A DNA stretch of 64,000 nt from Shewanella sp. MBTL60-112-B2 (GCF_019655055.1 NZ_BPFA01000008.1:1-64000), one strand, 5' to 3'; shown: positions 1-9,072, counted from the stretch's first letter. A program made the numbers and translations. The notes: generated by a model not told the origin, from the sequence alone.

Positions 1-93
1 TATGTAGCCGTTAATTTTGTTTTCAAGGGTTATTCAAAAATAATTTAAAAAATGAAAACTAATAATTTCAAACATGGTTAATTTAATAAACAT

Positions 94-117
94 AAAAAAA
101 GCAGCCATCAGGCTGCT
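94..117 (-). terminator. Intrinsic terminator of the nucleotidase gene
   Basis: Read on the minus strand, a perfect 7-bp stem (AGCAGCC / GGCTGCT) with a 4-base loop is followed by seven T residues. It lies about 25 bases past the stop codon of the nucleotidase gene. Confidence 0.9.
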
Positions 118-140
118 TTCTATCAATTCAACTTAAGCAA

Positions 141-1856
141 TTATAGCTGACATGCCTTGGTGCTTTTGCTGTTTACGAATTGCACATCTCCCGCTACTGG
201 AGCGAATTGTGCAATCTTAATATCACCAATATCCTTGATGAAGGTATACATAACTTCGGCGTCTACATAGCCCGTCATAACTGGGGTTAACACTGGGTAA
301 CCATCACCACCAGCGGCATTGTAGCTAGGAACAGTAAAGCTATACATTGCGTTAGCATCATATCCTTTGCCGTTGATATCGTTAATAACAACGGTCTTCG
401 CTTCACAATCAACTTCCATCTTAATACCTGCAAGTTGTGGATATGCACCAGAACCTTCAGCACCGATATCGACTGTCGCAACAACATTCAGATAATCTGT
501 AATTTCAGCTCCAGTCAAAGTACTTTTAGTAATTGAGTTGCCAAATGGTTGAACAGTAAGGACATCTTTATAAGTGATCTCACCAGTTTCAATTGAATCA
601 CGTACTCCACCTGAATTCATTACCGCAAAATCGGCATCGACTTTGCTTCGCTGGGCTTGCGCAATCAGCAGGCCTAAATTTGTTTGTTGAGTTCGTACAA
701 CACCACGATCACCTTCAAGTTTACCATCTGTCGTACCAATAACTTCAGATAGCCCTTCCTGACCTTTATCCTGATACTGTTGCATAATTTCAAGTAGTGT
801 AGCGTCCGGTGTAATGGCCTCACCGATAAGAACACGGTCACCAGCTTCATTTTTCTTCTTTAAGTTAACAGGAATTAACTTATAGCTTGCTAAGTGTAGC
901 TTATTATTGAAATACTCAAAATTAGCTTGACCAACATACTTACCCCACTCGTGAGCTTGCATGATAAATGTACCGTTCTGTAAATCAGGCTTACACTCTC
1001 CACCCGCGACAAAATCAGCGTATTCGCTGCCTTCCATACATACAGGGTTTTGAGAATGACCACCGATAACAGCGGCTAAGTCACCTTCAGCCATTGCTCG
1101 GGCAAGCGCTACATCACCTGGTGCATTATTTCCGTTAGCTCCGTCAGCATAGTGACCCATATGAGTAGTCGCAAAAACCAAATCAGCTTCATCTGCATCT
1201 TTGATCGCTTGAATGACCTTCTTCAGTTCTTCTTTTGGATCTGTAAACTCAAGCCCACTAACAAACTCAGGATTCGCAATTTTTGCTGTATCTTCAGTTG
1301 TAAGACCCACTACGGCAATTCGGATCCCATTAACAGTAAATACTTTATAGGCGTCAAAATATCGCTCGCCTGATACTTTGTCATATATGTTTGCAGCTAG
1401 CATTGGGAATTCAGCAAGCTCACGCTGCATATCAACTGTCGATAATGGATTATCAAATTCATGATTACCAACAGCCATGGCGTCATAACCGATTAGATTC
1501 ATACCAACAAAATCTGGACGTGCATCTTGTAAATCAGATTCAGGCACACCAGTGTTTACGTCACCGCCAGAAAGTAAGATTGACTCACCGCCGTTTGCTT
1601 CAACTTCAGCACGGATCTTATCAATTAATGACTTACGAGCAGCCATGCCATACTCGCCATGCTTATTTTCAAAGAAGCGACCATGATTATCATTAGTATG
1701 TAATACAGTGAACTTAGTACAAGCATCTCCAGCTTCGATACATGTGGTCGGTAAAGTGCTAATAGAGCCATCATCATTATTATTGTCGCTGCCACAAGCT
1801 GTTAACGCAGATACTACAGCCGTAGCAACTAATCCTTTTAATAAAGTCATTTTCAT
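141..1856 (-). CDS. Lipoprotein 5'-nucleotidase / UDP-sugar hydrolase family (UshA/NutA-like)
   Basis: Predicted surface or periplasmic metallophosphatase that dephosphorylates nucleotides for uptake. The N-terminal calcineurin-like domain shows the metal-site motifs HTNDNHG, GNHEFDNP, TTHMGH and GGHSQ. The C-terminal 5'-nucleotidase domain follows from about residue 360 (MNSGGVRD, PFGNS). A lipobox LTAC places the acylated Cys at about residue 21, followed by Gly, which under the E. coli +2 rule allows export to the outer membrane. The length of about 571 residues fits UshA (550). The start is ATG 1856, preceded by AAGGGG at a 9-base spacing; a TTG nine bases upstream has no such spacing. 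It stands alone with its own terminator. The exact nucleotide substrate is not visible from sequence. Confidence 0.88.
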   Translation of the reverse strand: MKMTLLKGLVATAVVSALTACGSDNNNDDGSISTLPTTCIEAGDACTKFTVLHTNDNHGRFFENKHGEYGMAARKSLIDKIRAEVEANGGESILLSGGDVNTGVPESDLQDARPDFVGMNLIGYDAMAVGNHEFDNPLSTVDMQRELAEFPMLAANIYDKVSGERYFDAYKVFTVNGIRIAVVGLTTEDTAKIANPEFVSGLEFTDPKEELKKVIQAIKDADEADLVFATTHMGHYADGANGNNAPGDVALARAMAEGDLAAVIGGHSQNPVCMEGSEYADFVAGGECKPDLQNGTFIMQAHEWGKYVGQANFEYFNNKLHLASYKLIPVNLKKKNEAGDRVLIGEAITPDATLLEIMQQYQDKGQEGLSEVIGTTDGKLEGDRGVVRTQQTNLGLLIAQAQRSKVDADFAVMNSGGVRDSIETGEITYKDVLTVQPFGNSITKSTLTGAEITDYLNVVATVDIGAEGSGAYPQLAGIKMEVDCEAKTVVINDINGKGYDANAMYSFTVPSYNAAGGDGYPVLTPVMTGYVDAEVMYTFIKDIGDIKIAQFAPVAGDVQFVNSKSTKACQL

Positions 1857-2227
1857 TACAATCAACCCCTTGATTATTTTAATATACTGTAATTTATAGT
1901 TATCTAGCTCAAGCTTAACTCGCTTTAGCTGCGATCCATCTTAGCAAAGCATAAAGATAATTTGTGGCATTTTTGTTTCAAAATACAGCCTAAGTAACTA
2001 TTTTGATTGATATTTACGCAACAGATATTTCACTATCAAGAACAGGCCAAACTGAATAAAAAAGGAAATACTTGGAGAGGGACTTATTTTGAGACGATTA
2101 TTAAAATAATAAGCGCCAATACAGCGCGTTACAGTTATCACAATAATGTTGGCTATTATCCTCAATAGCGAACAGGCCGAACGATATATTAACGCTCCGA
2201 CCTGTTCAAAAAACAACCAAACAGATT
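1857..2227. other. Intergenic region with a long-loop inverted repeat
   Basis: No convincing gene. The only structure seen is a 7-bp inverted repeat (GAACAGG at 2170-2176, CCTGTTC at 2201-2207) with a 24-base loop and no T-run, so it is not called as a terminator. A 72-codon minus-strand frame here has no family resemblance or ribosome binding site. Confidence 0.4.
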
Positions 2228-2908
2228 TTACTTACCGTATGGCAGCACTGATTTTAGCCAAGCAGAGATATCTTGTAGCTGTTGAGGCAACACACTGTGA
2301 GGCATATTGTATGTTTTCCACTGATTATTAAAGCCTGCACCTTGCAGTAATTCGTATGCCATCTTACCGGCATCAACCGGTACCACATCATCTTCAATGC
2401 CATGATGCTGTAAAATTGGCGTGTCACGATTCACACTCGAAAGCCCATCAGGCAAAGAGTCACCACTTGGAAGGTAACATGACAGCGCCATTATCCCTGC
2501 GAGTTTGTATGGTAATCTAAGCCCGGTATAAAGGCTCATTACACCGCCTTGGCTAAAACCTGCTAATACGATATTTTCAGTTGGGATCCCTAGTGCCACT
2601 TGCTCTTCGATAAGTGCGATGATCTGCTTCTCGCTCTGCTCTACACCCTGTTTATCTGCTCTTTCGTGTAGGTCCATACTCTTAATGTCGTACCAGGCAC
2701 GCATAACATAACCACCATTAATGGTCACAGCTTGCTCTGGTGCATGAGGGAATATAAAACGAATACGATGTTCAGCCTCTAAGCCTAATGCTGGTACTAC
2801 TGGGGCAAAACCCGCACCTGAGTCACCTAGACCATGAAGCCAGATAACACAGGCTTTAGCCTCTTGCGTAGGTTCGATTGTAATACGTTCTAAATGGTCA
2901 ACAGACAT
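2228..2908 (-). CDS. Carboxylesterase / lysophospholipase-type alpha/beta hydrolase
   Basis: Cytoplasmic serine hydrolase of the phospholipase/carboxylesterase family (acyl-protein thioesterase-like fold), expected to cleave short-chain esters or thioesters. The 226 residues match the usual family size of about 220. Visible features are the oxyanion region VIWLHGLGDSG (21-31), nucleophile Ser119 in GFSQGG, Asp173 in GIEDDVVP and His204 in MPHSV, giving a complete triad. The start is ATG 2908 with AAAGGA six bases upstream. No signal peptide is seen. It is flanked by a hypothetical gene on the same strand 114 bases upstream. Confidence 0.9.
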   Translation of the reverse strand: MSVDHLERITIEPTQEAKACVIWLHGLGDSGAGFAPVVPALGLEAEHRIRFIFPHAPEQAVTINGGYVMRAWYDIKSMDLHERADKQGVEQSEKQIIALIEEQVALGIPTENIVLAGFSQGGVMSLYTGLRLPYKLAGIMALSCYLPSGDSLPDGLSSVNRDTPILQHHGIEDDVVPVDAGKMAYELLQGAGFNNQWKTYNMPHSVLPQQLQDISAWLKSVLPYGK

Positions 2909-3022
2909 AAAGTTCCTTTCTATTTAGTATTGTCACAAAGCCAAAATAACATTGGCAAAGCGAATTTGGACGCCGAGTATTAAAACAATAAAAGCTGCAT
3001 TATTCAGAAGAATGGCCGTACG

Positions 3023-3241
3023 TTAAGCAATACCCAGCTCTTGTTTGATATCTTGTAATTGCTCTATTGAATCGAGTTTAAGATTCCAGCGTACAGCTCC
3101 CGCATCGGCCACAAGCATCAGTGCATCTTGATGAAATTTGATGTCATCAACCATGGCATATAACTGGCAACCATTTTCTAGGCGCACCTGTACTTCAAAT
3201 GGTGAAATAATGAGTTTTCCAACAGAAAATTGAACAATCAT
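3023..3241 (-). CDS. Small conserved-type hypothetical protein
   Basis: A 72-residue soluble protein of mixed beta-strand character with no Cys and no membrane segment. No family is recognised. The reading frame is credible because it sits between two same-strand genes and begins just after the terminator of the SlyD-like gene. The ribosome binding site before ATG 3241 is weak. It may be expressed from its own promoter or by read-through. Function unknown. Confidence 0.6.
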   Translation of the reverse strand: MIVQFSVGKLIISPFEVQVRLENGCQLYAMVDDIKFHQDALMLVADAGAVRWNLKLDSIEQLQDIKQELGIA

Positions 3242-3265
3242 AACGAGTTAATATCTCTAAAATGC

Positions 3266-3294
3266 AATAAAAAAGCCCAACACAGTTGGGCTTT
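3266..3294 (-). terminator. Intrinsic terminator of the SlyD-like gene
   Basis: A 10-bp perfect stem (AAAGCCCAAC at 3272-3281 with GTTGGGCTTT at 3285-3294) has a 3-base loop and is followed on the minus strand by a T-rich run. It lies 20 bases past the stop codon of the peptidyl-prolyl isomerase gene. Confidence 0.92.
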
Positions 3295-3314
3295 AATCAA
3301 CTGACAAAGACAGT

Positions 3315-3797
3315 TTAGTGTTGGTGTCCGCCTTTACCGTGGGCATGACCATGGGCAATCTCTTCGCTCGTCGCGTCACGGACATCCATGACTTCAAGGT
3401 CGAAGGTTAATTCACGGCCTGCTAGTGGATGATTAACATCTACTGTTGCCATAAACTTACCCACTTTTAGAATAGTGACTTGGCGCTGGCCTTGATCTGT
3501 GTTGATCAATGCACGCATACCCGGTTTCCACACGCTAGCGCCTTGAAGATGCTTGACTGACACGCGTTGCTCCGCGTCTTCATTACGCTCACCATAGGTT
3601 TCACTGGCAGGCAGAGTCACAGAAAACTTAGCACCGACGTCTTTACCTGTTAGTGCATCTTCAACACCTGGCATCATGTTGTCATGGCCATGAAGGTAGG
3701 CGATTGGCTCTAGACCTTGATTGGTTTCTAATTCTTCACCCTTCTCATCACGCAATGTGTAGTTAAATTGCACAACTGAATCGTCTTTAATACTCAT
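3315..3797 (-). CDS. FKBP-type peptidyl-prolyl isomerase, SlyD-like
   Basis: Proline isomerase and chaperone of the SlyD subgroup. The FKBP core (residues about 5-65 and 120-145) is interrupted by the insert-in-flap domain around residues 68-122, where ETYGERNED precedes the flap. The His-rich C-terminus HGHAHGKGGHQH is a likely Ni/Zn-binding tail as in SlyD, though shorter than in E. coli. The length is 160 residues from ATG 3797, which has AAGGA six bases upstream. A GTG five codons earlier overlaps this ribosome binding site and was rejected. Monocistronic, ended by the terminator at 3266-3294. Confidence 0.9.
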   Translation of the reverse strand: MSIKDDSVVQFNYTLRDEKGEELETNQGLEPIAYLHGHDNMMPGVEDALTGKDVGAKFSVTLPASETYGERNEDAEQRVSVKHLQGASVWKPGMRALINTDQGQRQVTILKVGKFMATVDVNHPLAGRELTFDLEVMDVRDATSEEIAHGHAHGKGGHQH

Positions 3798-3931
3798 GGT
3801 ATTCCTTAACACTGTAAACTCTAATTTAGTGGCCGCAGCTTAGCAAAACTCGCCTCAAGCCTCTAGTGTTATCTAATTGAGACAAATAAAATGATATCAA
3901 TCACTGTAAGCTTGCATGTTAAGTTAGCTGC

Positions 3932-5122
3932 TTACTTAACTTTTAACGCCTTAAACGTCGCTTCATCTGGGTAGCCGTCAGCAACAAGTCCCTGACTCTT
4001 CTGAAAACTCTGCAAGCCTTTAACAGACTTTGAGCCCAAAATGCCATCAGCCTTGCCCACATCGTAACCTAACTGATTCAACTGATTTTGCAGTTCTTTA
4101 ACCCGAGCTCGGCTTAAATTAGGCATCTTAGGTGGTGCCACTTTAAGTGCCACGGCGCCATTGATCCTGTCAGCTAAATGGCCAACTGCGATGGCATAAA
4201 AGGTTGAGCGATTCCAGCGCATAATCACATCGAAATTGTCATAACCTAAAAACGCTGGGCCAGTATGTCCTGATGGCAGGTAGAGCGCTGCTTGCATGTC
4301 TGGCGTGCTCAGCGGTGAGCCATCGGTTTGGGTAATCCCCAACTCAGCCCAACGAATAAGAGGCTGAGATTCAGCCTTACCTAGATGCGCGTAGGAGAAG
4401 TTTTCCGGTAAGGTCACTTCTCGGCCCCAACGCTCATTGCGCTTCCAACCTAGGTTTTGTAAAAAGTTTGCCGCTGAGGTTAACGCATCTTCGGTACTGT
4501 TCCACAGATCGGCTTTACCGTCACCATCACCATCCACTGCATATTTTGCATAGGCCGACGGCATAAATTGAGTGTGTCCCATCGCCCCAGCCCAAGATCC
4601 CACCATATCAGCTTCAGCAAAGTTATAACGCTCTTTAAGCTTTAATGCTTGCATCAACTCAGTAGTAAAATATCCACTGCGTCTTGGATCGCAAGCCAAA
4701 GTTGCCAATGAGTCTAATACCGACATCTTGCCCTTATAAGAGCCAAAGTTGGTTTCTAGCCCCCAGAATGAAAGTAGATACTGAGGCGGTACACCATACT
4801 TTTTTGCCAGTTTGTCTAACAACACTTTATGCTCGCGATAGAGCTTGCGTCCCTGCTCTACTCGCCAGTCAGTGACTCGCTTACTGAAGTAATTTTCAAA
4901 TGATGTACTAAATTCCGGCTGTTTTTGATCCAGCTCTATGACTCTTGGCACATACTTAACATTAGCCAAAGTCGTCTCTATGGTCTGCTGAGATAAACCT
5001 TCTGCTTTTGCCGTTTGTTGTAGCTCGGCCACGCAGCTAGCCCAGTTTGGCTGCTCGTCTGCCGCATAGGCAGCAGAAGTGGAAAGAAGAAGCGCTGTAG
5101 CCAGGGGGATTGATTTTAACAA
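3932..5122 (-). CDS. Lytic murein transglycosylase, MltB family with peptidoglycan-binding tail
   Basis: Periplasmic enzyme cleaving the MurNAc-GlcNAc bond to form anhydro-muropeptides. A Sec signal peptide ends near Ala20 (AYA|ADE). The SLT_2/MltB catalytic domain occupies about residues 25-325, with the catalytic Glu at about 123 in GLETNFGS and the family motif GAMGHTQFMPS. A C-terminal PG_binding_1 domain covers about residues 338-396. No lipobox is present, so it is soluble or peptidoglycan-associated, unlike E. coli MltB. The start is a TTG at 5122 with GGGAG seven bases upstream; no better in-frame ATG precedes the signal peptide. Confidence 0.9.
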   Translation of the reverse strand: MLKSIPLATALLLSTSAAYAADEQPNWASCVAELQQTAKAEGLSQQTIETTLANVKYVPRVIELDQKQPEFSTSFENYFSKRVTDWRVEQGRKLYREHKVLLDKLAKKYGVPPQYLLSFWGLETNFGSYKGKMSVLDSLATLACDPRRSGYFTTELMQALKLKERYNFAEADMVGSWAGAMGHTQFMPSAYAKYAVDGDGDGKADLWNSTEDALTSAANFLQNLGWKRNERWGREVTLPENFSYAHLGKAESQPLIRWAELGITQTDGSPLSTPDMQAALYLPSGHTGPAFLGYDNFDVIMRWNRSTFYAIAVGHLADRINGAVALKVAPPKMPNLSRARVKELQNQLNQLGYDVGKADGILGSKSVKGLQSFQKSQGLVADGYPDEATFKALKVK

Positions 5123-5476
5123 TTGAAGACTCCCAAAATGAATGACTGTAACGTATAAAATGCCTAGGTTAGATTAAACTTTGCTTAAACTCGCAAGAAC
5201 TAGCGCAAGTCTTGTGCTTTGTTTCATCATACCATTGTAAAATATCATACTATGTTCGCTGCATAATATAGACTAAATTCACTTAAATATTACCACCAAA
5301 TGATGTTTGTGTTGCAAGCGTCTACTTTCCGAACAAATGCCGCCTAGTTCTGCCGCTATAGGCATTTTAGACCACAGATAAATACCTTAAATAACTTGCT
5401 AAAATCACAAGCCAGTTGCAGACTATTAGTTAGCAAGACCCGTCTTTTTGACATCTAACCAAACAAGAGATTAATC
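5123..5476. other. Divergent intergenic region
   Basis: 354 bases between two divergent genes, presumably holding both promoters. I see no gene, RNA or clear operator here. Confidence 0.4.
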
Positions 5477-5836
5477 ATGACAGAAACGACTCCTACATTA
5501 GAAACTTTCATCAATAACGTAAAACAATCCCAAGTTGTTTGGGGTCTTCAAGATGAGACAGGTGAAGGTTGGGTTGTTTGCGACTCTTCTGAATTTGAAG
5601 CTACAGATGTAATGCCTTTATGGTCTGAAGAAGCGCAAGCTAAGAGCCATTGCACTGATGAGTGGGAAGGTTACCAGGCGGTTGCTATCACTCTAGAAGA
5701 GTTTCTAGAGTTCTGGGTTAGCGATCTTAACGATGATGGCGTACTGATTGGCGTGGATTGGATTGCCGATCAAGACTGCCAAGAAGTCGACCCTATCGTT
5801 CTAGCAACATCATTAGTGAATGTTGAAAAAGAATAA
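5477..5836 (+). CDS. DUF2750 domain protein
   Basis: A 119-residue acidic cytoplasmic protein. The order FINNVKQSQVVWGL, then GWVVCDS, MPLWSEEAQAK and the LEEFLEFWVSDLNDDGV segment matches the DUF2750 family, whose function is unknown. The start is ATG 5477 with GAGA upstream. It is closed by a strong terminator at 5871-5906. No partner gene suggests a role. Confidence 0.85.
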   Translation: MTETTPTLETFINNVKQSQVVWGLQDETGEGWVVCDSSEFEATDVMPLWSEEAQAKSHCTDEWEGYQAVAITLEEFLEFWVSDLNDDGVLIGVDWIADQDCQEVDPIVLATSLVNVEKE

Positions 5837-5870
5837 TCGTTAAGTTAGCCATTACGATGTATCAATCAAG

Positions 5871-5906
5871 GCGCACAATCTAATCCATTGTGCGCTTTGT
5901 TTTTTT
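5871..5906 (+). terminator. Intrinsic terminator of the DUF2750 gene
   Basis: An 8-bp GCGCACAA / TTGTGCGC stem (5871-5878, 5888-5895) with a 9-base loop is followed by TTTGTTTTTTT. Its right arm contains the earliest possible GTG start of the next frame, which argues against that start. Confidence 0.92.
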
Positions 5907-5922
5907 AAAAGGAATTGTTTTT

Positions 5923-6567
5923 GTGCTGGAGCTAGCCCCATTAATTGACATCCCATTCGATCGTAGACATTGCTGCTGGTTTTGCGGCGAGCCAAGTGAT
6001 CAGCAATGGAGTTACCTAAAAGAAGCCTATACCCCTCATCCTTCTTTAACCGTGCCCTGCTGCAAAGAATGCTTAAGGTTAGCTAAACAACACAAGCTTA
6101 CTTCAATTTGGGACTGTAAGATGGCAGTCAAAGACGAGCTGATGCGGTTCTACGAAAAGCACTTAGCTATAGGCGTTAATTGGACTAAGCAGGAATTAGA
6201 AGAGTCTGAATTCGAAGATAAAGTATTCGGTGGCTTTAAAAAAAGTGGCTGGATGATGTATGAGATTGCTCGTGACCGCGTCAATTATAACGGCTGGCCA
6301 TTGAGTCTTAATGGCGTTGTTATTGATGATTATGGCTACGATGCTGCATTTAGTTTTGATGGCGTTAGTTACCGTTCTGTAAGCCAAGCCATTACATTCT
6401 ATGCTAAACAGTTCACCTTAGATAAACGCTTTCTAGAAGATGTAATCGCCATCGTTGGTAAGGAAAGGTTTGGCTTTGCGATTCGTATCGCTCAAATTAA
6501 TATTGCTGCGGTGCCTGAACTAAAAAAACAAGTCATTAATGACTTAAGAGAAGAGCACCAAGATTAA
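5923..6567 (+). CDS. Hypothetical protein with N-terminal zinc-finger-like Cys motifs
   Basis: A protein of about 214 residues with no recognised family. The N-terminus has two Cys pairs, CCWFCGE and, after about 25 residues, PCCKECL, spaced like a treble-clef or zinc-ribbon site. The remainder is mixed alpha/beta, including YRSVSQAITFYAKQ, with no membrane segment. The longest frame opens at GTG 5890 inside the preceding terminator stem. GTG 5923 has AAGGA nine bases upstream and is preferred. Zinc binding is inferred from the Cys spacing only. Confidence 0.7.
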   Translation: MLELAPLIDIPFDRRHCCWFCGEPSDQQWSYLKEAYTPHPSLTVPCCKECLRLAKQHKLTSIWDCKMAVKDELMRFYEKHLAIGVNWTKQELEESEFEDKVFGGFKKSGWMMYEIARDRVNYNGWPLSLNGVVIDDYGYDAAFSFDGVSYRSVSQAITFYAKQFTLDKRFLEDVIAIVGKERFGFAIRIAQINIAAVPELKKQVINDLREEHQD

Positions 6568-6628
6568 GCCTACTCAGTGCTCTTGCTATTAACAGATTTT
6601 TATTAAGAGACTTTTATTAAGAGATCTG

Positions 6629-7573
6629 CTAGCTATTTAGCGTTTCTCTTAATCTATCCTGCACAACTTCGACCAGCAGATCTGGCTGGAATTTTGAAAT
6701 AAACCTATCACAACCAACCTTTTCGACCATCGCATTATTAAAGCTACCGCTTAATGAGGTGTTCAGGGTAATAAACAGATCTGACATACGTTTATCACTG
6801 CGTATTTCATGGGTAAGCTTATAACCATCCATTTCTGGCATCTCAGCATCGGTGATCAGCATTAAGATGTGATCGGTTATCACTTTGCCTTCATCACACC
6901 ATCGCTTTAGCTGATTTAATGCCATCAGGCCATCAGTCGCTTCTATTACCTCTAACCCAAGCTGCTCAAGGGTTTCCCTTACTTGCCTTCTCGCTGTAGC
7001 CGAGTCATCAACAATTAACACCTTACGACCATGCATCAAAGGTAACAGTCGCTCATCTAGCACGCCTTCAGACAACCTAATATCGTAATGGATGATCTCG
7101 GCGAGCACTTTTTCCACGTCGATAATTGACACCAACTCTTGCTTATCTTGGTATTCAATGCGGGTAATTGCCGTTAGGTAGTTATCGCGACCCACCGTTT
7201 TTGGCGGTGGCATAATATCGCCCCAAGTTAAGTTAACGATATGCTCGACTTTATCGACCAAGAAACCTTGCACAGAACGGTTATATTCAGTCACGATCAG
7301 ATTACTTTCTGCTTGAATAACAGATGGCCTAAATCCAATTGCTCTACGGAGATCGATTACCGGTATGGAGCTTCCTCGCAAATTCGCGACCCCAATAATG
7401 CTGCTGTGGCTACCAGGCATTGTACTTAATGCCGGCACCTTAACCACTTCTTTAACCTTAAATACATTAATGGCAAAAAGCTGAGTCACACTGATACGAA
7501 ACAACAATAACTCCAGTCGGTTTTCACCCACCAACTTGGTACGTTGATCGACGCTTGCTAGCATTTGAGTCAT
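6629..7573 (-). CDS. cheV: Chemotaxis coupling protein CheV (CheW-receiver fusion)
   Basis: Couples chemoreceptors to the CheA kinase and can itself be phosphorylated. An N-terminal CheW-like domain (about residues 15-160, with FKVKEVVKVP and GVANLRGSSIPVIDL) is followed by a response-regulator receiver domain (about 183-312). The receiver has the acidic pair in LIVDDS, the phospho-acceptor Asp242 in ITDAEMPEMDG, Ser273 at the switch position and Lys294. The length of 314 fits CheV. The start is ATG 7573 with AAAGAG upstream. It is a lone chemotaxis gene here and presumably serves receptors elsewhere, such as the Aer-like protein at 40475-42049. Confidence 0.95.
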   Translation of the reverse strand: MTQMLASVDQRTKLVGENRLELLLFRISVTQLFAINVFKVKEVVKVPALSTMPGSHSSIIGVANLRGSSIPVIDLRRAIGFRPSVIQAESNLIVTEYNRSVQGFLVDKVEHIVNLTWGDIMPPPKTVGRDNYLTAITRIEYQDKQELVSIIDVEKVLAEIIHYDIRLSEGVLDERLLPLMHGRKVLIVDDSATARRQVRETLEQLGLEVIEATDGLMALNQLKRWCDEGKVITDHILMLITDAEMPEMDGYKLTHEIRSDKRMSDLFITLNTSLSGSFNNAMVEKVGCDRFISKFQPDLLVEVVQDRLRETLNS

Positions 7574-7730
7574 TGGAGTCTCTTTACAAAGGTTATTATT
7601 TTTGACCTGATTATAATGATTTACGTCAATAAATCATTTATCTAAAGCACAATTTGGGTAATTTCTTAACAGAATAGCGAGTTACCCAAACTTGGCACAA
7701 ATAGTAAAGCTGACAGCCACTGGAATAAAC

Positions 7731-7756
7731 TGATCGTAATTCGCAGCATTGACGTA
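7731..7756 (+). promoter_or_regulatory. Candidate RpoE/ChrR-type promoter of the LON gene
   Basis: TGATC (7731-7735), 17 bases, then CGTA (7753-7756, continuing TAAG), 32 bases before the LON-domain start codon. The same motif with the same spacing precedes the ECF sigma gene at 8343-8368. TGATC and CGTA are, as I recall, the -35 and -10 signatures of ChrR-partnered ECF sigma factors. Confidence 0.7.
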
Positions 7757-7788
7757 TAAGACTTCAATTCACAACGGCACTGAGTATT

Positions 7789-8355
7789 ATGGAATTAGCA
7801 CTTTTTCCACTTCCAATTTGTATATTGCCTGGTGGCTTCACACAGCTACGTATATTTGAGGTGAGGTATCAAAGGCTTGTCAAAGAATCACTGCAAAGCA
7901 ATTTAGGCTTTGGTGTGTGCATGTTAGATGACGATAAAAAATCGCTTCTGCCCATCGGCACCCGCTGCAAAATAGTTGACTTTGAAAGCCTAGAAGATGG
8001 GCTGCTGGGAATAACAATTTCTGGTGTTGAGAAATTTAAGCTTGAGCACTTTATTAATGAGCAAGATGGCTTAAAAAGAGGACAAGTGACAATTTTGCCC
8101 TGTTGGGAGTCCATACCAATAGAGATGAACCAGCAAAATTTGCCTCTGCTACTAAAAGAGTTAATGACTCACTACCCTACTCATTTGAACCAGTATGAAA
8201 TAGAAAATTTTAATGACTTATCATGGATTTGCCAAAGGTGGTTAGAGATCCTTCCCTTACCCGTCCTTGACAAACAACACTGTATTGCAGCTAAAGATCA
8301 TCGCCTCGCGTTAAGTATGTTAGATGATCTGCTACAACAAAGTGATCTAAATTAA
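7789..8355 (+). CDS. LON substrate-binding (PUA-like) domain protein
   Basis: A 188-residue stand-alone LON N-terminal domain protein with no ATPase or protease domain. The opening ALFPLPICILPGGFTQLRIFEVRYQRLVKE is the family hallmark. Such proteins are thought to bind proteins or act as adaptors; the role is not established. The start is ATG 7789 with a weak GAG upstream. A sigma-type promoter motif at 7731-7756 is shared with the sigma operon that follows, so induction together with the RpoE/ChrR response is likely. Confidence 0.85.
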   Translation: MELALFPLPICILPGGFTQLRIFEVRYQRLVKESLQSNLGFGVCMLDDDKKSLLPIGTRCKIVDFESLEDGLLGITISGVEKFKLEHFINEQDGLKRGQVTILPCWESIPIEMNQQNLPLLLKELMTHYPTHLNQYEIENFNDLSWICQRWLEILPLPVLDKQHCIAAKDHRLALSMLDDLLQQSDLN

Positions 8356-8368
8356 ATACGCTTACGTA
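8343..8368 (+). promoter_or_regulatory. Candidate autoregulatory promoter of the ECF sigma operon
   Basis: TGATC (8343-8347), 17 bases, then CGTA (8365-8368). The -35 element overlaps the last codons of the LON gene. It lies 60 bases before the sigma start codon. Sigma factors of this group usually transcribe their own operon. Confidence 0.72.
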
Positions 8369-8427
8369 TTGGTCAATATAACTTGTAGGGCTGTAACGAG
8401 CGCCTTTATTTTAAAAGAGTGGTATGA

Positions 8428-9072
8428 ATGCAAAATATTCAGTCACAAAGTCGTCAAAGTGGTTATTATAAAGCTTATGTAATAACAAATAAGCAACCTA
8501 TGGACGACACAGACGCAAAAGCGATTATAGACAAGCTGACAATATGTTTGACTGAGGTGGCGGAAAACCGTGACAGGCAGGCTTATGCCATGCTATTTGG
8601 CTATTTTGCGCCAAAAATTCTCAACTTTGGCAATCAGAAACTCGCTAATCAAGGTTTAGCGACTGATTTAGTCCAGGAGACTATGACAAACGTGTGGACC
8701 AAGGCGCACCTTTTCAATGCAGAAAAAGGCTCAATCACCACATGGGTTTTTACTATAATGAGAAACCGCTGCTTTGACATGCTTAGAAAGGTTCAACACA
8801 ACAAAGAAGACACTTTTGCTGATGATATTTGGCCGGTATTTGAAACCGCTGTAGCGGAAGAACACCCAGACCATATTCTCACAGCAAAGTTACTCAAGCA
8901 TGTAGACGCCCTGCCCCTAGGTCAAAGGCAGGTCGTCAAAGGAGTTTACCTTCACGAATTAAGTCAACAAGAACTCGCCAGTAAATTAGACGTGCCTTTA
9001 GGTACGATAAAATCAAGACTTAGACTAGGCCTTGTAAAACTGAGAAGCATTTTGGAGAAAGATTATGATTAA
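8428..9072 (+). CDS. ECF RNA polymerase sigma factor partnered with ChrR
   Basis: Alternative sigma factor that redirects RNA polymerase to stress genes. Region 2 lies at about residues 50-120 (FGYFAPKILNFGN, DLVQETMTNVW, TWVFTIMRNRCFDMLR) and region 4 at about 150-208 (LPLGQRQVVKGVYLHELSQQELA, LGTIKSRLRLGLVKLR). It overlaps the anti-sigma gene by 8 bases, indicating translational coupling. By family knowledge the Rhodobacter RpoE/ChrR pair responds to singlet oxygen. The start used is ATG 8428; Met25 is an alternative, since neither has a perfect ribosome binding site. The candidate promoter is 8343-8368. Confidence 0.92.
   Translation: MQNIQSQSRQSGYYKAYVITNKQPMDDTDAKAIIDKLTICLTEVAENRDRQAYAMLFGYFAPKILNFGNQKLANQGLATDLVQETMTNVWTKAHLFNAEKGSITTWVFTIMRNRCFDMLRKVQHNKEDTFADDIWPVFETAVAEEHPDHILTAKLLKHVDALPLGQRQVVKGVYLHELSQQELASKLDVPLGTIKSRLRLGLVKLRSILEKDYD

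Noticed and set aside
2170..2207. GAACAGG / CCTGTTC inverted repeat as terminator of the carboxylesterase gene
   Set aside because: 24-base loop and no T-run on the minus strand.
1998..2216. 72-codon minus-strand frame downstream of the carboxylesterase
   Set aside because: No ribosome binding site and no recognisable protein features.
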